A stretch of 64,000 nucleotides of DNA from Gnetum montanum (Eukaryota; Streptophyta; Gnetopsida; Gnetales; Gnetaceae), in the NCBI GenBank assembly GCA_015680685.1, contig MNCI01007580.1:917314-981313 (forward strand). Direction: 5' to 3'. The translations under genes were made by a program, and so were the position numbers. The notes below the pieces were generated by a model, which made no database searches, was not told the DNA's origin, and saw only the letters and a list, made by a program, of their open reading frames with translations. Positions 23,074-34,935 of the stretch are shown here, piece after piece (position 1 is the stretch's first letter; every line of letters begins with the position of its first letter).

Positions 23074-25079
23074 TACACCCACAACTTAATGAAAATGTTT
23101 CCTCAAGTTAAGAAAAGGAGGAATAAGTTCTTTATAATATAACATATTGGGTAGGTATGGGATTATTGACGAACATTACAAACTGACTCAGATGAAATAG
23201 ACATATAGACTCTGAGTGCCCAAGTGTACAAAATTACAATTTTTACAAAATTGGGTGTTTATAAGAAGAGTGAACACCCTGGCGAATATTGACATCCAAC
23301 ATCTCTTGGTAGTAGAAGAATGAGAGAGAGAGAAGAGATCCAATGAGCATGAATGATTCTCCTGGTGCGGTACTGTTGCATCATCCTTGGTGAAGATAGT
23401 CCTACTTCCAGTCCATGCTTTCCATTGCAATCACAACGAAATCATGAATTAGTAAGTAATGTGTAACACATAACTGGTAAATTCCTTGTCTCATTGGTGG
23501 TTACACTTGGCTAGGTTATGATTGTGGTTGATTGGTTCCTTGAGTAGTGTTAGCAAGAAGGTTGAAAGATAGGGTTAATGCAATTAAGCGATCCTTTAAA
23601 TTTGAAAAAGTTCAATACAAGGAAATATTTGAAGAGGGTATAAGCATTTACAACAATGAAAATAAGAATTCACTAAACATGTTATGAAGATGTGTACAAT
23701 TGGATTTCATTGATCAAGTAAACAAAAAGAATTTGATTGTAAGAGTCTAAGGATAAAGAACTTAACTAATCCAATCAAAAGATATGCAAGTGTGTCCTTC
23801 CCAAAGCAGGCATAGGCCTTTCATGCCCTTGCATAACTTCAAACCAAAGAGTCTATGGGCTCCATGTCTGATTAATGGTTACAGAAGGTGAAGTACAAAA
23901 ACCCAAAAGAAACTAACAAAGAATTTTGACATATTAAACTAGGACATCAAATCAAAACATGAAGCCGATAGTGAGGTGAGACATGAAAAGCATAGATGGA
24001 TGAGAGAGAAGGTGGAATGGAGTTCTTAATTATAGTCACATGATGTCCCTTGTGGAATTTGTGGTTAAATAACTTGATAGAATCCATCCTTAGTCTAGAC
24101 CAAAACCAACCACATTCAGTAACTTTGCATCGACATTCTAAGATTAGTTCATCCCTTGAGGCACAAGCATGCTCCCATAGAACAACCACCCTTCCAAATT
24201 AGAGAAGAAGTAGGAAGTGAGAAAGGACCTTAGTTAGAGGATACGAGTTCCATAATGAGTGCTTGTAGCCCATTTATTTAGTCTAAGAGGTATGCTTTGA
24301 ATTCCCATTATTGTTTTTTTCTTTTTTGAAATGGAAACCACACCATGCAAAGACACATGCATTTATTTAGTCCAAGGGGTGTGGTTTGAATCCTCACCTT
24401 TTCTTTTCTTTTCTTGATGAGAACCACAACATGCAAGGACTTATACAACTTCCTTTTATTGGATGATATAGAATGGTAAGAAATTCATGAAAACACACAT
24501 GCACCTAGGCAAATAGAAAAGCACATAGAATATCAAATCCCCTTGAAGCCACACCTTGTTCAAACCTTTGAATCCTTCCCAATTCTGGAAACTACCAAAG
24601 TTACAAATTTGTTAAAGTTTTATTAATGAAATAGGGACTGCACATTTCCAAAACAAGGAAAACCATAGAGTTTGTGGATGGGTGGATGCTATGAACTCAT
24701 TGCCTATTACATGAAAAGAAACCATGTCCTAATTATCCATAATGAAATTCAAAGCTAGAAACCAGACACCAAAAATCAAATAAAATAATACATACCACCA
24801 TCAAGTAATGCACTACTAATGTACTTGGCATTTATTAACAAAATGTTAGAAAATCACACCAAATAAAAAAATATAAAAGAAAGTGTAAAATGTTTAGGAA
24901 ATATCAAATGTACTAACAATGGTGTAAAAAAAATTAGAAAAGATTAATAACATAAAAAAAAAGATGTAAAATAAAGAATGTGTAAAACAGAAAGTTGTAA
25001 AACAAAAAATGTGTAAAACAAAAAACAAAGTTTGAAAAAACTGAGGAGCCACTTAAATAATTAGCATGGTTGGCCATCT
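23074..25079 (-). other. 3' module of element B with TTTTACA repeats
   Basis: Two kilobases separate integrase from the 3' LTR. At 25050-24880 the sense (minus) strand repeats TTTTACAC/TTTTACAA several times; F has the same array at 47150-47300. At 24440-24280 a segment of about 80 bases containing CCACACCATGCAA is present twice in tandem. The part 24190-23940 is the segment also shared with A and F; its 80-codon open frame here is not kept open in F, so I read it as non-coding. Confidence 0.55.
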
Positions 25080-26320
25080 CCCCCATGACTAAGTTGAAAG
25101 GAGGAGGAGATCCAAAATATGGAGCATGGTTGTCCATTGGATGAGGTGCTTCTTATGGAAATATGGAGATCGAAAATATGGAGCGTGGTTAGCTAGCGTA
25201 TGCTCATGGAAATGCTTGATTTATTGAATGTTGACTAGCTATTTCTTGTTTGGGCTCTAATGTTTATAGATCATCATGGCCCTAGAAGAAAAAGTCTCGT
25301 AAATAACGTAAGGTCCTTTCCACAATGTTTGGAACTTAGTTTGTTGAGGTACATGTGTGGGATTCTAGTAAAGAACCTTATCTCCAAGTTGAAATTTGAT
25401 CTTTCTAATTTTTAGGTCATGATGCTTTTTATTATAGGCCTTGTGCAACTCATTAGATGATAGGACCACTAATCAGTTTTCGTCTAGTAAGTTGAGATTC
25501 ATTAGTCTTTCTTTTTGGGCTAGACTTAAGTCAAGGTTAAGGTCACAAGCTGTTGAAAGTGTACAGAGCTTAGATTGAATGGAAAGTGTTGGTAATTTTT
25601 TGTACACAAGCTCATAGGGAGAATAGCCTATAGAAAATTTCCAAGTTGAGAAGTAGGCCCAAAGGGAACCATTTAGTTTTGTGCTCCAATCCTTCCTATA
25701 CTTACTAACAGTTCTTGTTAGTATCCTTGTGATTTCCCTATTGGTAACCTTAGCTTGATCGTTAGGTTGGGGATGGAAAGGTGTTGTGAGTTTGTGTTCA
25801 ATCCCCAAGCATTACATGAGCTTCTAAAAAGTAGTGCCTATAAAATGAGTTCCATTATTAGAAATTAATGCAAGTGGCACACCAAACCTATTTACAACAT
25901 TTTTTTTGTACAAATCGAGAAAAAATAGAGGATGTATAGCCGATGATGGCTACTACTTGTGCCCATTTCGTATAATAGTCAATAATGACTATGATGTATA
26001 CCTCTCTATTTGACATGCGTGTGATGGGACCCATAAAATCAATGCCCTAGAAGTTGAATGGTTCTAGTGGTTGAATCCATTGTTGAGGTTCCTCCATTCA
26101 AGCAGTCATTCCATCATCTCGTTGGCATTGTTTACAAGAGCAGATGTAATGGTGAGAATCCCTAAAGAGTATTGCCCAATAGTATCGTTCCATCAAGATT
26201 TTAATGGCTATGCATCTCCTGGAATAGTGTCCTCCGCAAGGACCTTCATGAGTGTCTTGGAGAATGTGTAGTTGATTGGCATCAGGGATATACTAACGAA
26301 CTAGGCCATCAGTGCACATC
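25080..26320 (-). pseudogene. integrase of element B, catalytic residues lost
   Basis: The core begins GIDFMGPITRMSN (about 26050) with the first Asp intact. The second catalytic position reads ISNNGTHF, Asp to Asn (about 25855), and the third reads QAKVTNREI where relatives have Glu, so Glu to Lys (about 25755). The C-terminal open stretch 25808-25473 contains YSPYELVYKKLP, and GDKVL follows near 25380. Both substitutions are G-to-A on the coding strand. In F all three acidic residues remain. Confidence 0.75.
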
Positions 26321-26392
26321 TTATATAGGTGTCCATTGATCATGAAGTGCTTTACCTAGTGAAGAAATTGTTGTTTCTTCCAGTGGCATCTT

Positions 26393-26900
26393 CTAAGTGA
26401 GAAGATAGGTGAGAATGTTATCATACCATTTTGGCTCATTAGGCATTTGTTTACTTACAACCCTAGCAAAGAGGAGTTCATTAGGATATGTATTAGATAA
26501 TGGGATTTCTTCCTCGTTGTCATCCCAATGCAACTGAGACAAGTGATCAATGACCACATTCTTAGTGCCCTTTCGATCTACCATAATGAGATCAAATTCT
26601 TGCGAGATCACTAGCCACTGAATGACATGAGGGCTCACCATTGGCTTTTTCATTAGGAAATAGATGGCACTATGATCAGTGTGCACAAATACCTTATATC
26701 CAAGCACATAATGCCTAAATGTTTCTAAAGCGAACACCACAACCATCAATTCTTTCTCTGTGGTGGTGTAGTTCAATTGTGCACCAACAATGCTTTAGCT
26801 AGCATAGTGGATGTAGTATGGTCGTTTGTTATCATCTAGTTGCATCAGTGTAGCTCCCAAGGCATGATTTGATGCATCTATCATAATATGAAATGGTTTG
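26393..26900 (-). pseudogene. RNase H of element B
   Basis: An open stretch (26776-26393) preceded by one stop gives DASNHALGATL, NYTTTEKELMVVVFALE, YKVFVHTDHSAIYFLM. The Asp, Glu and Asp residues of the gypsy RNase H are all present. It degrades the RNA template during cDNA synthesis. It is followed by the linker to integrase and preceded by the degraded reverse transcriptase. Confidence 0.78.
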
Positions 26901-26999
26901 GAATAGTTAAGTGCTTATAGGATTGAAGTTTCTACAAGCTTCTCTTTCAGTTGTTAGAATGCTTTCTCACATTTTGTGATCTAGATAAAGGGAGCATCT

Positions 27000-27900
27000 T
27001 TCTTTGTTAGCTCAACCAATGGTTTTGAGATCTTAGAGAAATTCCCTATGAATTGCTAGTAGTAGCCAGTATGTCTAAGGAATGACTAAACATCTTTAAC
27101 TATTTTTGGCTGGTGGGTTATTCCTTAGATGATCCTTATTTTCTCAAGGTCTACCTCAATTCCTGCTTGTGAGATTTTGTGCCCCAGTACAATGTCCTTT
27201 TGGATCATAAGGTGAATTTTCTACCAAGTGAGCCACAAATTGGTTTTAACACATCATTTCAATGCTTGCTCAAGGTAGTCTAGGGCTTACTCAAATGTAG
27301 CTCCATAGGTGGAGAATTCATCCATGAACACTTCCACACCACTACTGATCTACTGTTGAAAAATGCTTAAGACTAGGCATTGGAATGTCGCAGGAGCATT
27401 GCATATACCAAACTACATCTTATGATATGCAAAAGTCCCCCAAGGACTTGTGAATGTTATTTTTTCTTGGTCTTTTGGTGCAATTTGGATTTGGTTATAG
27501 CCACTATAACCATCTAGAAGGCTATAGTAGTAATGCCTAGATATGGTATTAAGCACCTGGTCAACAAATGGCAATGGAAAATGATCTTTGAATGTTGCCA
27601 TATTTAGTAGCCCAAAGTCAATGTAGACCTACCACTTTTCACCTTTATTTAGCACAATTACGAGTGGGCTAACTCACTCGCTATTTGCAATGGCATATTT
27701 GAACCCTACCTTGAGGAGCTACTTGATTTCCTCCTTGATAATTTGCTTTAATTTGGAGTTCAATTACCTTTGTGGTTGTTGTTTTTGCTTCATGGCCAGG
27801 TCAGTGTAAATGAGATGCTAGCATATCCTAAGATTAATCCCTATGAGTTTAGGATATGACCAAGAAAAAGTTGCTAACCATCTTTCAAATACTTTCAATA
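27000..27900 (-). pseudogene. reverse transcriptase of element B, active site altered
   Basis: The segment 27601-27413 translates to PLPFVDQVLN, LLDGYSGYNQI and the WGTFAYHKM block, motifs of the Ty3/gypsy reverse transcriptase palm. Further along the strand the catalytic box reads VFMDEFSTYG instead of FMDD: the second Asp is Glu (codon at 27317-27319). Several TAG stops interrupt the frame. In F and H the same box reads FMDD and FIDD, so the change is private to B. Confidence 0.75.
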
Positions 27901-28383
27901 GCATTTATTTTTGCTCTAGAGCAAGATTTGCATTGATTATGACTGTTTTCTTCTTGTTCAAAAACACATGTTTCATTCCAGTTGTTAATGTTTTCAGTTC
28001 AAGGGGCTCTTACTTAAATTTTTCAAGAATTTCCAACTCTCCCCGGTGGGTATCATCAATTGTATCATCAAAGAGTTGGTGATGAATCTACTTTAGTTTA
28101 TCCATGCCTATGACATACGCACATGTCAAGCTCTTAGTTGGTTCCATGCAAAGTTTGCTACTTTCTGAATTAGCAGTTAGCCATTGGATGCCCTCTTGTT
28201 TTGTGGCTACTACATACAAACACCTTTGAATTTCTACTTCTGGTGCACAGTTCTTGCATGCAGAGATAGATGCTTGCTTTATGGTCTAAAGTTTCTGCAC
28301 ACAATTACACCTTATATCACTGTATGTAATGCATGGAACTCTCTTCTTCTTGATCTTTCCAAATGCATTTTCTTTAGATATCT

Positions 28384-28870
28384 CTAGAGAAAGATATCTA
28401 ATGTCCATTCTTTCATTAGCCATGCCCTTCCCATAATGATTGGAAAGTCTCCTTTACAGTTCTTCACTTTGATTACTAGGAAGTTGACAAGATAAGACCA
28501 CCCATAGATAGTGGTCACAATGTCTTCTACCAATTCCAATGGAACAATGATGGATTGGAATTCCAATTCCAATATGATGTTGCTCTTCTTGAGAGGAGGT
28601 AGGTTCCAAGTAGTGTACATCTCATGAGAAATCAAATTAACACTAGAACCTATATCGAGAAGAGCCTTGCATAGTTTGTTCTTAGCAAATAAATTATAGG
28701 ACTTCTAGGATTGGCTAATTTCCTAGGAAGGTTTCCTACATAGATCCAATCAAACATAGTATGAGTAAGCATTACAGTATGGATCCTTGGAAAATTTTGG
28801 TTTGAAGGAGGTTTGAAGGAATTTGATATGGAGGAAGAGGCAAAAGTAGGGTTTTCAACCACAAGTGTAA
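28384..28870 (-). pseudogene. aspartic protease of element B
   Basis: The minus-strand translation contains LDIGSSVNLIS (around 28660-28625), the D-x-G-S active-site loop of Athila-type retropepsins, then LVEDIVTTIYGWSYLVNFLVIK and PIIMGRAWL, corresponding to the flap and the ILGRPFL motif. It would process the gag-pol polyprotein. A stop and a frameshift around 28640 separate the catalytic loop from the N-terminal piece at 28862. Confidence 0.7.
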
Positions 28871-28999
28871 GTGAAGGCTTAGGTGGACTACAAGGTTGAA
28901 AGAAAGGTCTTTTCTTTGATCAAGCATTTGACCCCTCTAATTGATGATTTGGTTGCAAACTAATAGCCTTTGTAGCATTGCATTATTATGGTTGAGTGG

Positions 29000-30935
29000 G
29001 TAGTTCACCTGCATTGGTGGAGTAAGAAGTAGCTATGCAACTAGAGGAAGAGTATGTGTAGGGATAGGAGGAGGATAAGGATAAGAGTTGGTATCCCTTA
29101 TTTCATGTGGTGAATGAGTTCAGTAATAATTTGAAGGATGGTAGTGAGGTTCAAAATTAGAAACATGATTGGAGGAGTCACATGGATACATGGATTGCTA
29201 CACATGGTAACCATATGGATCAGGCTGCTGGTAAGGATATTGTTGCCTAGACAGTGCCAGCACCCATGATTGTGGTTGTTGCCATTGTTGATACTATTTA
29301 TATGAGTGCTATGGAGCTCCACTTGGATAATACAGTTGTTTCTAGTGACACTGCATGAGATTACCTTGAGGATAAGGTAACCTTCTAGATGTTTACCTTT
29401 GTGTAAGTCATGGATGTAAGACATACATCCCCAAACTCCTATAGATGTGATACAATAAGGAAACATCCCTTAGGATGTTCATATTGATAGATGTCACATC
29501 CACTATCATCATCTGATTCATTGTCCACAACCTCTTCTATTAAAAAAATGTTGCCCTTACCTTTGTAATATGAATGTTCAACCATATGAATCACTAAGGT
29601 GTTACACTCACTATTTTGTTCTTTGGACTCCTTAGCAATCTTTAGAACAACTTGAAATCTCTTATCCATTAAGTCTCTTAACTAATCAACCTTGGTTTTC
29701 AGTTCATATTGGAATTGTTGGAGTGGCAATTCTTTCTTATGCATCCCTTCATCAAATATGGACTCATCCTCACTGTCACAAAATTGAACCTCCCTCTTAC
29801 GGATGGAAAGATGATGGTTGTACTCCTCTACACTTTCTTTTTTTCTTAGTTATCGCTCCTATTTGATGACATACTCTATTAACCTTTGTACCTAATGGGA
29901 AATTAGTTCTAATAATCACCCTTGGTTATAGACACCAAGGGTTTTCCTTGTTTCATTATGAAGCCCATCTACAATGCGGCAAAGTTGAGCTAATTGAAAA
30001 TAACCATGGCCAAGGCATTTGTGCATCAAGGCATATTATAAACCCATGGCGACATCCAAAGGTTTTTGTATTCTTTGTTTCCAAACTTGAATTTTCTTCC
30101 TTAAGTTAGAAACTTTGGAGTATGTTTGATACTTATTATTGAACAACTCAAGCATGGTACTCCATCGTCTAATAGATTCCAGCTCTAAGGACTGGTACCA
30201 ATTTTCTACTTCTTTGATAAGTGTCATGGGGAACAACTTTAGTTTTTGCCACTCATTCTCTATGTTTTGCAAGGCACATGCATCTTAGAAAGCTTGAAGA
30301 TGATTCTATGGATCAAATTTATATCCTCCCTTAAATCGAGAAATATTGTTCATGTCTAACCATTTGATTCAACTATCTTTCACATGCCTTGTTAGAATTC
30401 TAAATACCTCTGTGATGTTAAACATACTTTGGGTAGCAAATAGAGGCTCATCGAGGCCTTGATCATGGTGCCTATGATGCCCTATACTACCCCTTCACCA
30501 ATGGTTATGTGCCTCTCTTGAACATCTACACCCTTGATCTTATTTATCTCAATGGTCCCTTTGGTTATTTTGGTCCCATCGATCGTTTCATTCATTTTGA
30601 TCACCTCCATCATGGTCTCACCCTCTATAGTCCCAATTAGATCCAAAAGAAGAAGATGATGACAAATGTAAGAGGAAGGAGAATCAACACCATTACAATG
30701 CCTACTACTGCCTCTTTGGCGATCGTGACCATGATCACGATCATGCTTCTTGTTGGCATCCCTATCTTGATTTTCCCCTTCGGATCTTTCATTGTCATTG
30801 GAGCCCTTGTTACCAAAATCAGGATTGTAAACTATGGAGTGCAAATTCTAATTTTTACCTCCATCACTGAAGTCAAAGATAGGAGTTTCATTAAATGGAA
30901 AACCCCCAGAGAAGGATTTCCCACTAGCTTGTAGT
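29000..30935 (-). pseudogene. gag of element B, degraded
   Basis: The best preserved part is 30272-30036, where translation gives W-Y-Q-SLELESIRRWSTMLELF and following residues, the tryptophan-containing capsid block of the Retrotrans_gag family. Later pieces (29669-29439) are Lys/Glu-rich with an acidic cluster. The tail near 29200-29000 is Tyr/Pro-rich and aligns with A and F. The frame is broken repeatedly. No CCHC knuckle is clear. Confidence 0.65.
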
Positions 30936-31027
30936 AATTGTAAAATAAGATATGACTCTTAGGTTCGTTCCAACAATTTAAATACTATTTGCTAAGTTCT
31001 AGATAGTGACCAAAATAACAAAAAGGT

Positions 31028-31045
31028 TCCCAACAATGGTGCCAA
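31028..31045 (-). other. primer-binding site of element B
   Basis: The minus strand reads TTGGCACCATTGTTGGGA directly after the LTR end, the same type as in A, F and G. Confidence 0.75.
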
Positions 31046-31885
31046 TGATGAGTGGTGAGGTACCCCTACACCCAACCATATGAATGACTAAGGCATTATG
31101 TGCGATCTGGTCACATTCCGTGGACCTAGAGTTATCTCATATACTAGTTTCTCTAAGAAGTGAAATGACATTGAGAACGTTTGTTGACTTCCCAACTACA
31201 CTTGTGAGGCTCAAGGATATGGTTTAAATGTAATTGAGGCATATAAATTTTTGTCATTTTATATTTTATGGATGTAATCACCTACAACAAGAATAAAAAA
31301 TCAAGTAGATTAAAAGCTAAATTGTATATTGCCTAGCTAACCTAACACAAGTAACCATTCCACTTTCCTAAACACATATAGCACTACTAGGCTACCAAAC
31401 ATTAAGTGTTGCTAGGTTACCAAGTACTATATGAATGCTCAAAGTGGTCATGCTCGTGTTCATTAACAACTAGAAATAAATCGCTTAATTCATATGCATT
31501 AAAGTAAAAAGTAAGAAAGTAAAATGCATTAAAGAAAATATTAATCTATTCTCAGTGCTATAAGGATTATCAAAATAGCTTGTTTTATTCTTATCACATT
31601 GCTGCACTCAGGTACATTAGTGCTCAAATAAAGAACCATACACACTTTAGACTCCTTCTACCGGCACTTAGAAAATATTCTAACTTTGAGGAAAAGAAAT
31701 GGTAGAGCTTCACTGTCTAGCTTGAAAATTGAAAACTAAACTATGCCAACAACTAGAACCCAAGAACTATATTTATAGGCCAAGATATATGCCCCAATGT
31801 CAGACACTCGACGTTGAAGCCTACGTAATGTCGTGGCCCCGATGTCATGTACTTGACATCGTAGCTAACAAAACATGTTTCATTA
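31046..31885 (-). repeat. 5' LTR of element B
   Basis: The plus strand starts TGATGAGTGG and ends TTTCATTA (expected TTTCATCA, as in the partner). On the minus strand a TATAAATATAG box lies at about 31767-31777, pointing transcription into the element. The primer-binding site adjoins at 31045. Confidence 0.9.
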
Positions 31886-31890
31886 GTGAA

Positions 31891-33763
31891 GAAACCTTTT
31901 TAGATCTGTGTAAAAAGAAACTTAACTATTTTCTACCAACTATCAAAAACTTTGTTTTTTCTATCAACATTGACTTGTAAAATTGATGGGATATGTTCTC
32001 CATACAAAAAGTAACTATTTTTTATTTGGTAGTGATGTGTCCATTGGAATAGCTTAAGTGGTTTTTTTTTCTTTTCTTTCTTTTTCATTTTTTTTGGAGA
32101 TGAAAGAATTGAGGTTATGGTAAGAGCATATTGGACTAATAGATATACTTTGTTAAAAAGTGATGTTTTGTAGGCGATCTTGCAAACAAGCTAGTTGATA
32201 TAATAAATAGCAATAGAAGTGGGCATAAACTGCAAACACTATGCAACAATCTAGGTCTTGGCTATATGGCTGGAAAACCATAAACCATTCCACATCTATT
32301 ATGTGTCAAATGCATGGCACATGAAGGTATGCATGACATACATACATACCCATATAGACTCCTCTAGCTTAAAACATTCTAAGTATATGTGATAATAAAT
32401 ATAAAATTTGTAAAATTAAGGAATCAAACACCTAACCTTGCACTTATTATTGCAATTGTGTACCACTATTCTATGCAAGTTAGTTTACACATGAAATAGT
32501 TTTTTATATTATTTAAACATGTGTTCTTGGGTTCTACCCCTACTTGCTAGCGGGTCCTAAGGACACACATAAGCATGATCAAGATGGTCATGGAATATAC
32601 ATAGATGGGTTACATGAAATGACCCATGAACTATTGTGGATCAATTTATGGTTTTCCCTATATGGCCTAGCAATACATAAAAACATATAACCGAACATGC
32701 AATAAAAATACAAAGCCTCAACAGTTGGATATAACATAAGTTTTTACTCTAGACTATGGTGTGGAGTTGCCCAAATGTAGCGCATGGCAAGAAACATTTT
32801 TGAATGCATGGATCATTGTGTGTAGCCTTAGGATGCCTTATCTGGAGTGTTAATTAGAGGACAAGTAGAGCCTAAATTTGCTGCATTAGAGAAATGTTAC
32901 AAAAGTGGGTGTGGGTCTCGACCAAGGAAAAGGATCTTTTTACTTTTGGTGCATTCTCATGTCCACTAGATCATCCAATTCTACATTCCAACTACAAGGG
33001 GGACTTAGCCCTTCCTCAAAAATGAATTCTTGGCTACTTTAGTGGCACTACTATCTCCTAAAATAAAGCTTTTGTTGGGATTTTGTTTCAATTTCTTGAA
33101 TTAGTTTACCTTTGGTGGGGGAGCCTTTGATTTTATTTCATTTTATCTTAAAGGTCAAGGAGTCTTTATTTGTCTATATTTTGTTTCTAAGGGTCCAACT
33201 CATTTGGAAGATGATAATTTGAACTATGATGATCCATTTTCACTCACAATGATGCCATATCGCATCAAATATTGGAAACAATATTTTGCAGAAACTTATA
33301 TATCTTCCCTATTTTTGGTTCTTTTGTTAGCTTGGTTGTATTACATAACTCAATCACCCTAGTTTATTTAACAAGGGCTAGTTTTAAAATTCAACTTAAT
33401 TGTAGTAGATATCCCTATTACAAATGGAAATGGATAATTATTATGTGAAGGTCACACGAGAGTGTCATATGAAATTTTTTGGCATGGCTTAAGCAAATGA
33501 AATTATACTATTATAATTCTAGAACAGAAAATCTAAGAAACAAGAAATGTGGAGAATTGCTCCAAGGACATCAATGTAAGCCGACTGTTATAAATCCCAA
33601 TCAATATATTAGAGAATTTGATGCAAATATTTAAAGATATTTATTACAATAAGATAGCTTATATGTTAGGAAACTTGCATAAATTTTATAAGCTATCTTA
33701 TAAGTCAAGAAGCTCATAAATTATAAGCTAGGTAGCTTGCATAGAATTTAATAAATTAGTCAA
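31891..33763. other. unassigned DNA between elements B and G
   Basis: About 1.9 kb, formally the continuation of element C to the right of insertion B. I find no match to the other copies. It contains one plus-strand open frame of interest (33105-33362, listed separately); otherwise I see nothing. Confidence 0.4.
33105..33362 (+). pseudogene. 85-codon open frame with a hydrophobic C-terminus, unrecognised
   Basis: The frame runs from just after a TAG (33102) to TAG at 33360 without an obvious upstream ATG; the first internal Met is at 33249. It is Gly- and aromatic-rich at the start (FGGGAFDFISFYLKG), acidic in the middle (LEDDNLNYDDPF) and ends in about 20 hydrophobic residues (ISSLFLVLLLAWLYYI), like a C-terminal membrane anchor. 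The bases before it (TTTCTTGAATTAG) could be an intron acceptor, so it may be the last exon of a captured or decayed host gene. Chance is also possible for this length in AT-rich DNA. Confidence 0.25.
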
Positions 33764-34606
33764 TGGACTACATCAATGGGCATGCATCAATGCATCCCCA
33801 TTGACACATGGATGTGTCAGTGCATCGACATAGTGTTTGTCTTTGCCTATATAAATGTGCATATCCACCACATTTATGGCATATTAAGTCCATAGCATAG
33901 TGAAGCTCTTGTAGTTTTCTTAGCCTAGAGTTAGAATAATTTATAGAGTACTCGTAGTAGGATTCCAAGGATTATATGGTTCTTTATTTCAGCATCTTGT
34001 ACCTATACACATTGATGTAACTAGTAATAAAGATAAGATTTTTGGCATTTCTTGCAACACTTGGAATAGATTAATATTTCCTTTAGTGGATTCATTTACC
34101 TATGAATTTTTGCATTAATGTATTTAATTAATTGATATGATTAATAATGAACACATAAGTACAACCACTTTGAACATATTTCCTAATGCTTGGTAATCCT
34201 AGTAGTGGCTATTTGGTATGCCAAGTAGTAGGCACTTGGTAACCCATTAGCGTTAAAAGCGAGTTTAGGATGTGAATAGGAAAGGGGGCTTAAATGCTTA
34301 TGTTAGGATAGTTGGATTAGGACAATATATAGTTAAATAGTTAGTCATTAATTAAATCTGTCTTTATTCCACACTTAGACTAAATAAAATAAAATATAAA
34401 ATTGCTAAAGATCATGCACCTTGGCTAAGACTTAACCATACACTTGCACTTCCACAAGTGCAACCAAGAAGACAACGATTGCATCTTTAAGTCACTGCCT
34501 TTCTTAGTATGCATTTAAGAGCTAAATTCCATGTAATTTGACTAAATTACTAGTGCAACACTTGTGATTCGTATGGTTGGGCATAGGAACTACACATTTG
34601 TCATCA
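33764..34606 (+). repeat. 5' LTR of element G
   Basis: Homologous along its length to the LTRs of F: shared CATCAATG...CCCCATTGAC, a TATATAAATG box at 33849-33858, GAAGCTCTTGTAG after it, and the 3' end TCATCA at 34601-34606 followed by the primer-binding site. The left end is inferred by alignment with F and may be off by some bases. Confidence 0.75.
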
Positions 34607-34625
34607 TTGGCACCATTACCAGGGA
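34607..34625 (+). other. primer-binding site of element G
   Basis: TTGGCACCATTACCAGGGA follows the LTR end TCATCA directly. It is nearly identical to F's site at 40875. Confidence 0.75.
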
Positions 34626-34758
34626 CTTTTGTTAACTAAGTACGCTACATAGGAAAGATGATGAAATTATATAAGGACATTGTAAAAGAACACTTAAAGT
34701 AAAATCATTAAAAAATGTAATATTACTAAATGCACGCTACTTTTGAGAAATCACTAAT

Positions 34759-34935
34759 ATGGCTTCTTCTTGCAAGGAGGATTCTCCACCACCATTTGTA
34801 AGAAGATCCACTCAAAGGCAAGAAGGGCAAAATATGTAGGTGCTCCAACAACTCAAAGTTGTCTACACTTATCTAGATGCTTATGTGAATCTTTTAGTGT
34901 GTGTCAAAACATTAAGTAAAATGGAGTTAAAGGTT
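34759..34935 (+). pseudogene. gag N-terminus of element G, truncated
   Basis: ATG at 34759 gives MASSCKEDSPPP, matching the Met-x-Ser-Ser start of gag in A and F. The similarity to F (41029-41130, around the TCATCTAGATG segment) fades after about 34935, where unrelated DNA rich in AGACATCT begins. G is therefore only a 5' LTR, leader and gag start. Confidence 0.6.

Larger units (their letters stand above)
22250..31885 (-). mobile_element. element B: complete Athila-like Ty3/gypsy retrotransposon
   Basis: LTRs at 22250-23073 (824 bp) and 31046-31885 (840 bp) flank an 8-kb interior, with the intact 5-bp target duplication GTGAA at 22245-22249 and 31886-31890. Reading leftwards on the minus strand: 5' LTR, primer-binding site, gag, protease, reverse transcriptase, RNase H, integrase, a 2-kb 3' module, a purine tract and the 3' LTR. 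All coding parts contain stops and frameshifts and several catalytic residues are changed. By hand count about 21 of the first ~195 LTR bases differ between the two copies, so the insertion is old and of an age like that of A. It is inserted in element C. Confidence 0.9.

Noticed and set aside
23947-24189. 80-codon minus-strand frame in B (starts MVVLWEHACAS) as an accessory protein
   Set aside because: The homologous DNA in F has several stops and a different frame, so protein conservation is not supported.
30656-30934. 92-codon plus-strand frame
   Set aside because: It is antisense to B's gag and has a low-complexity Ile/Thr/Met composition typical of a shadow frame.
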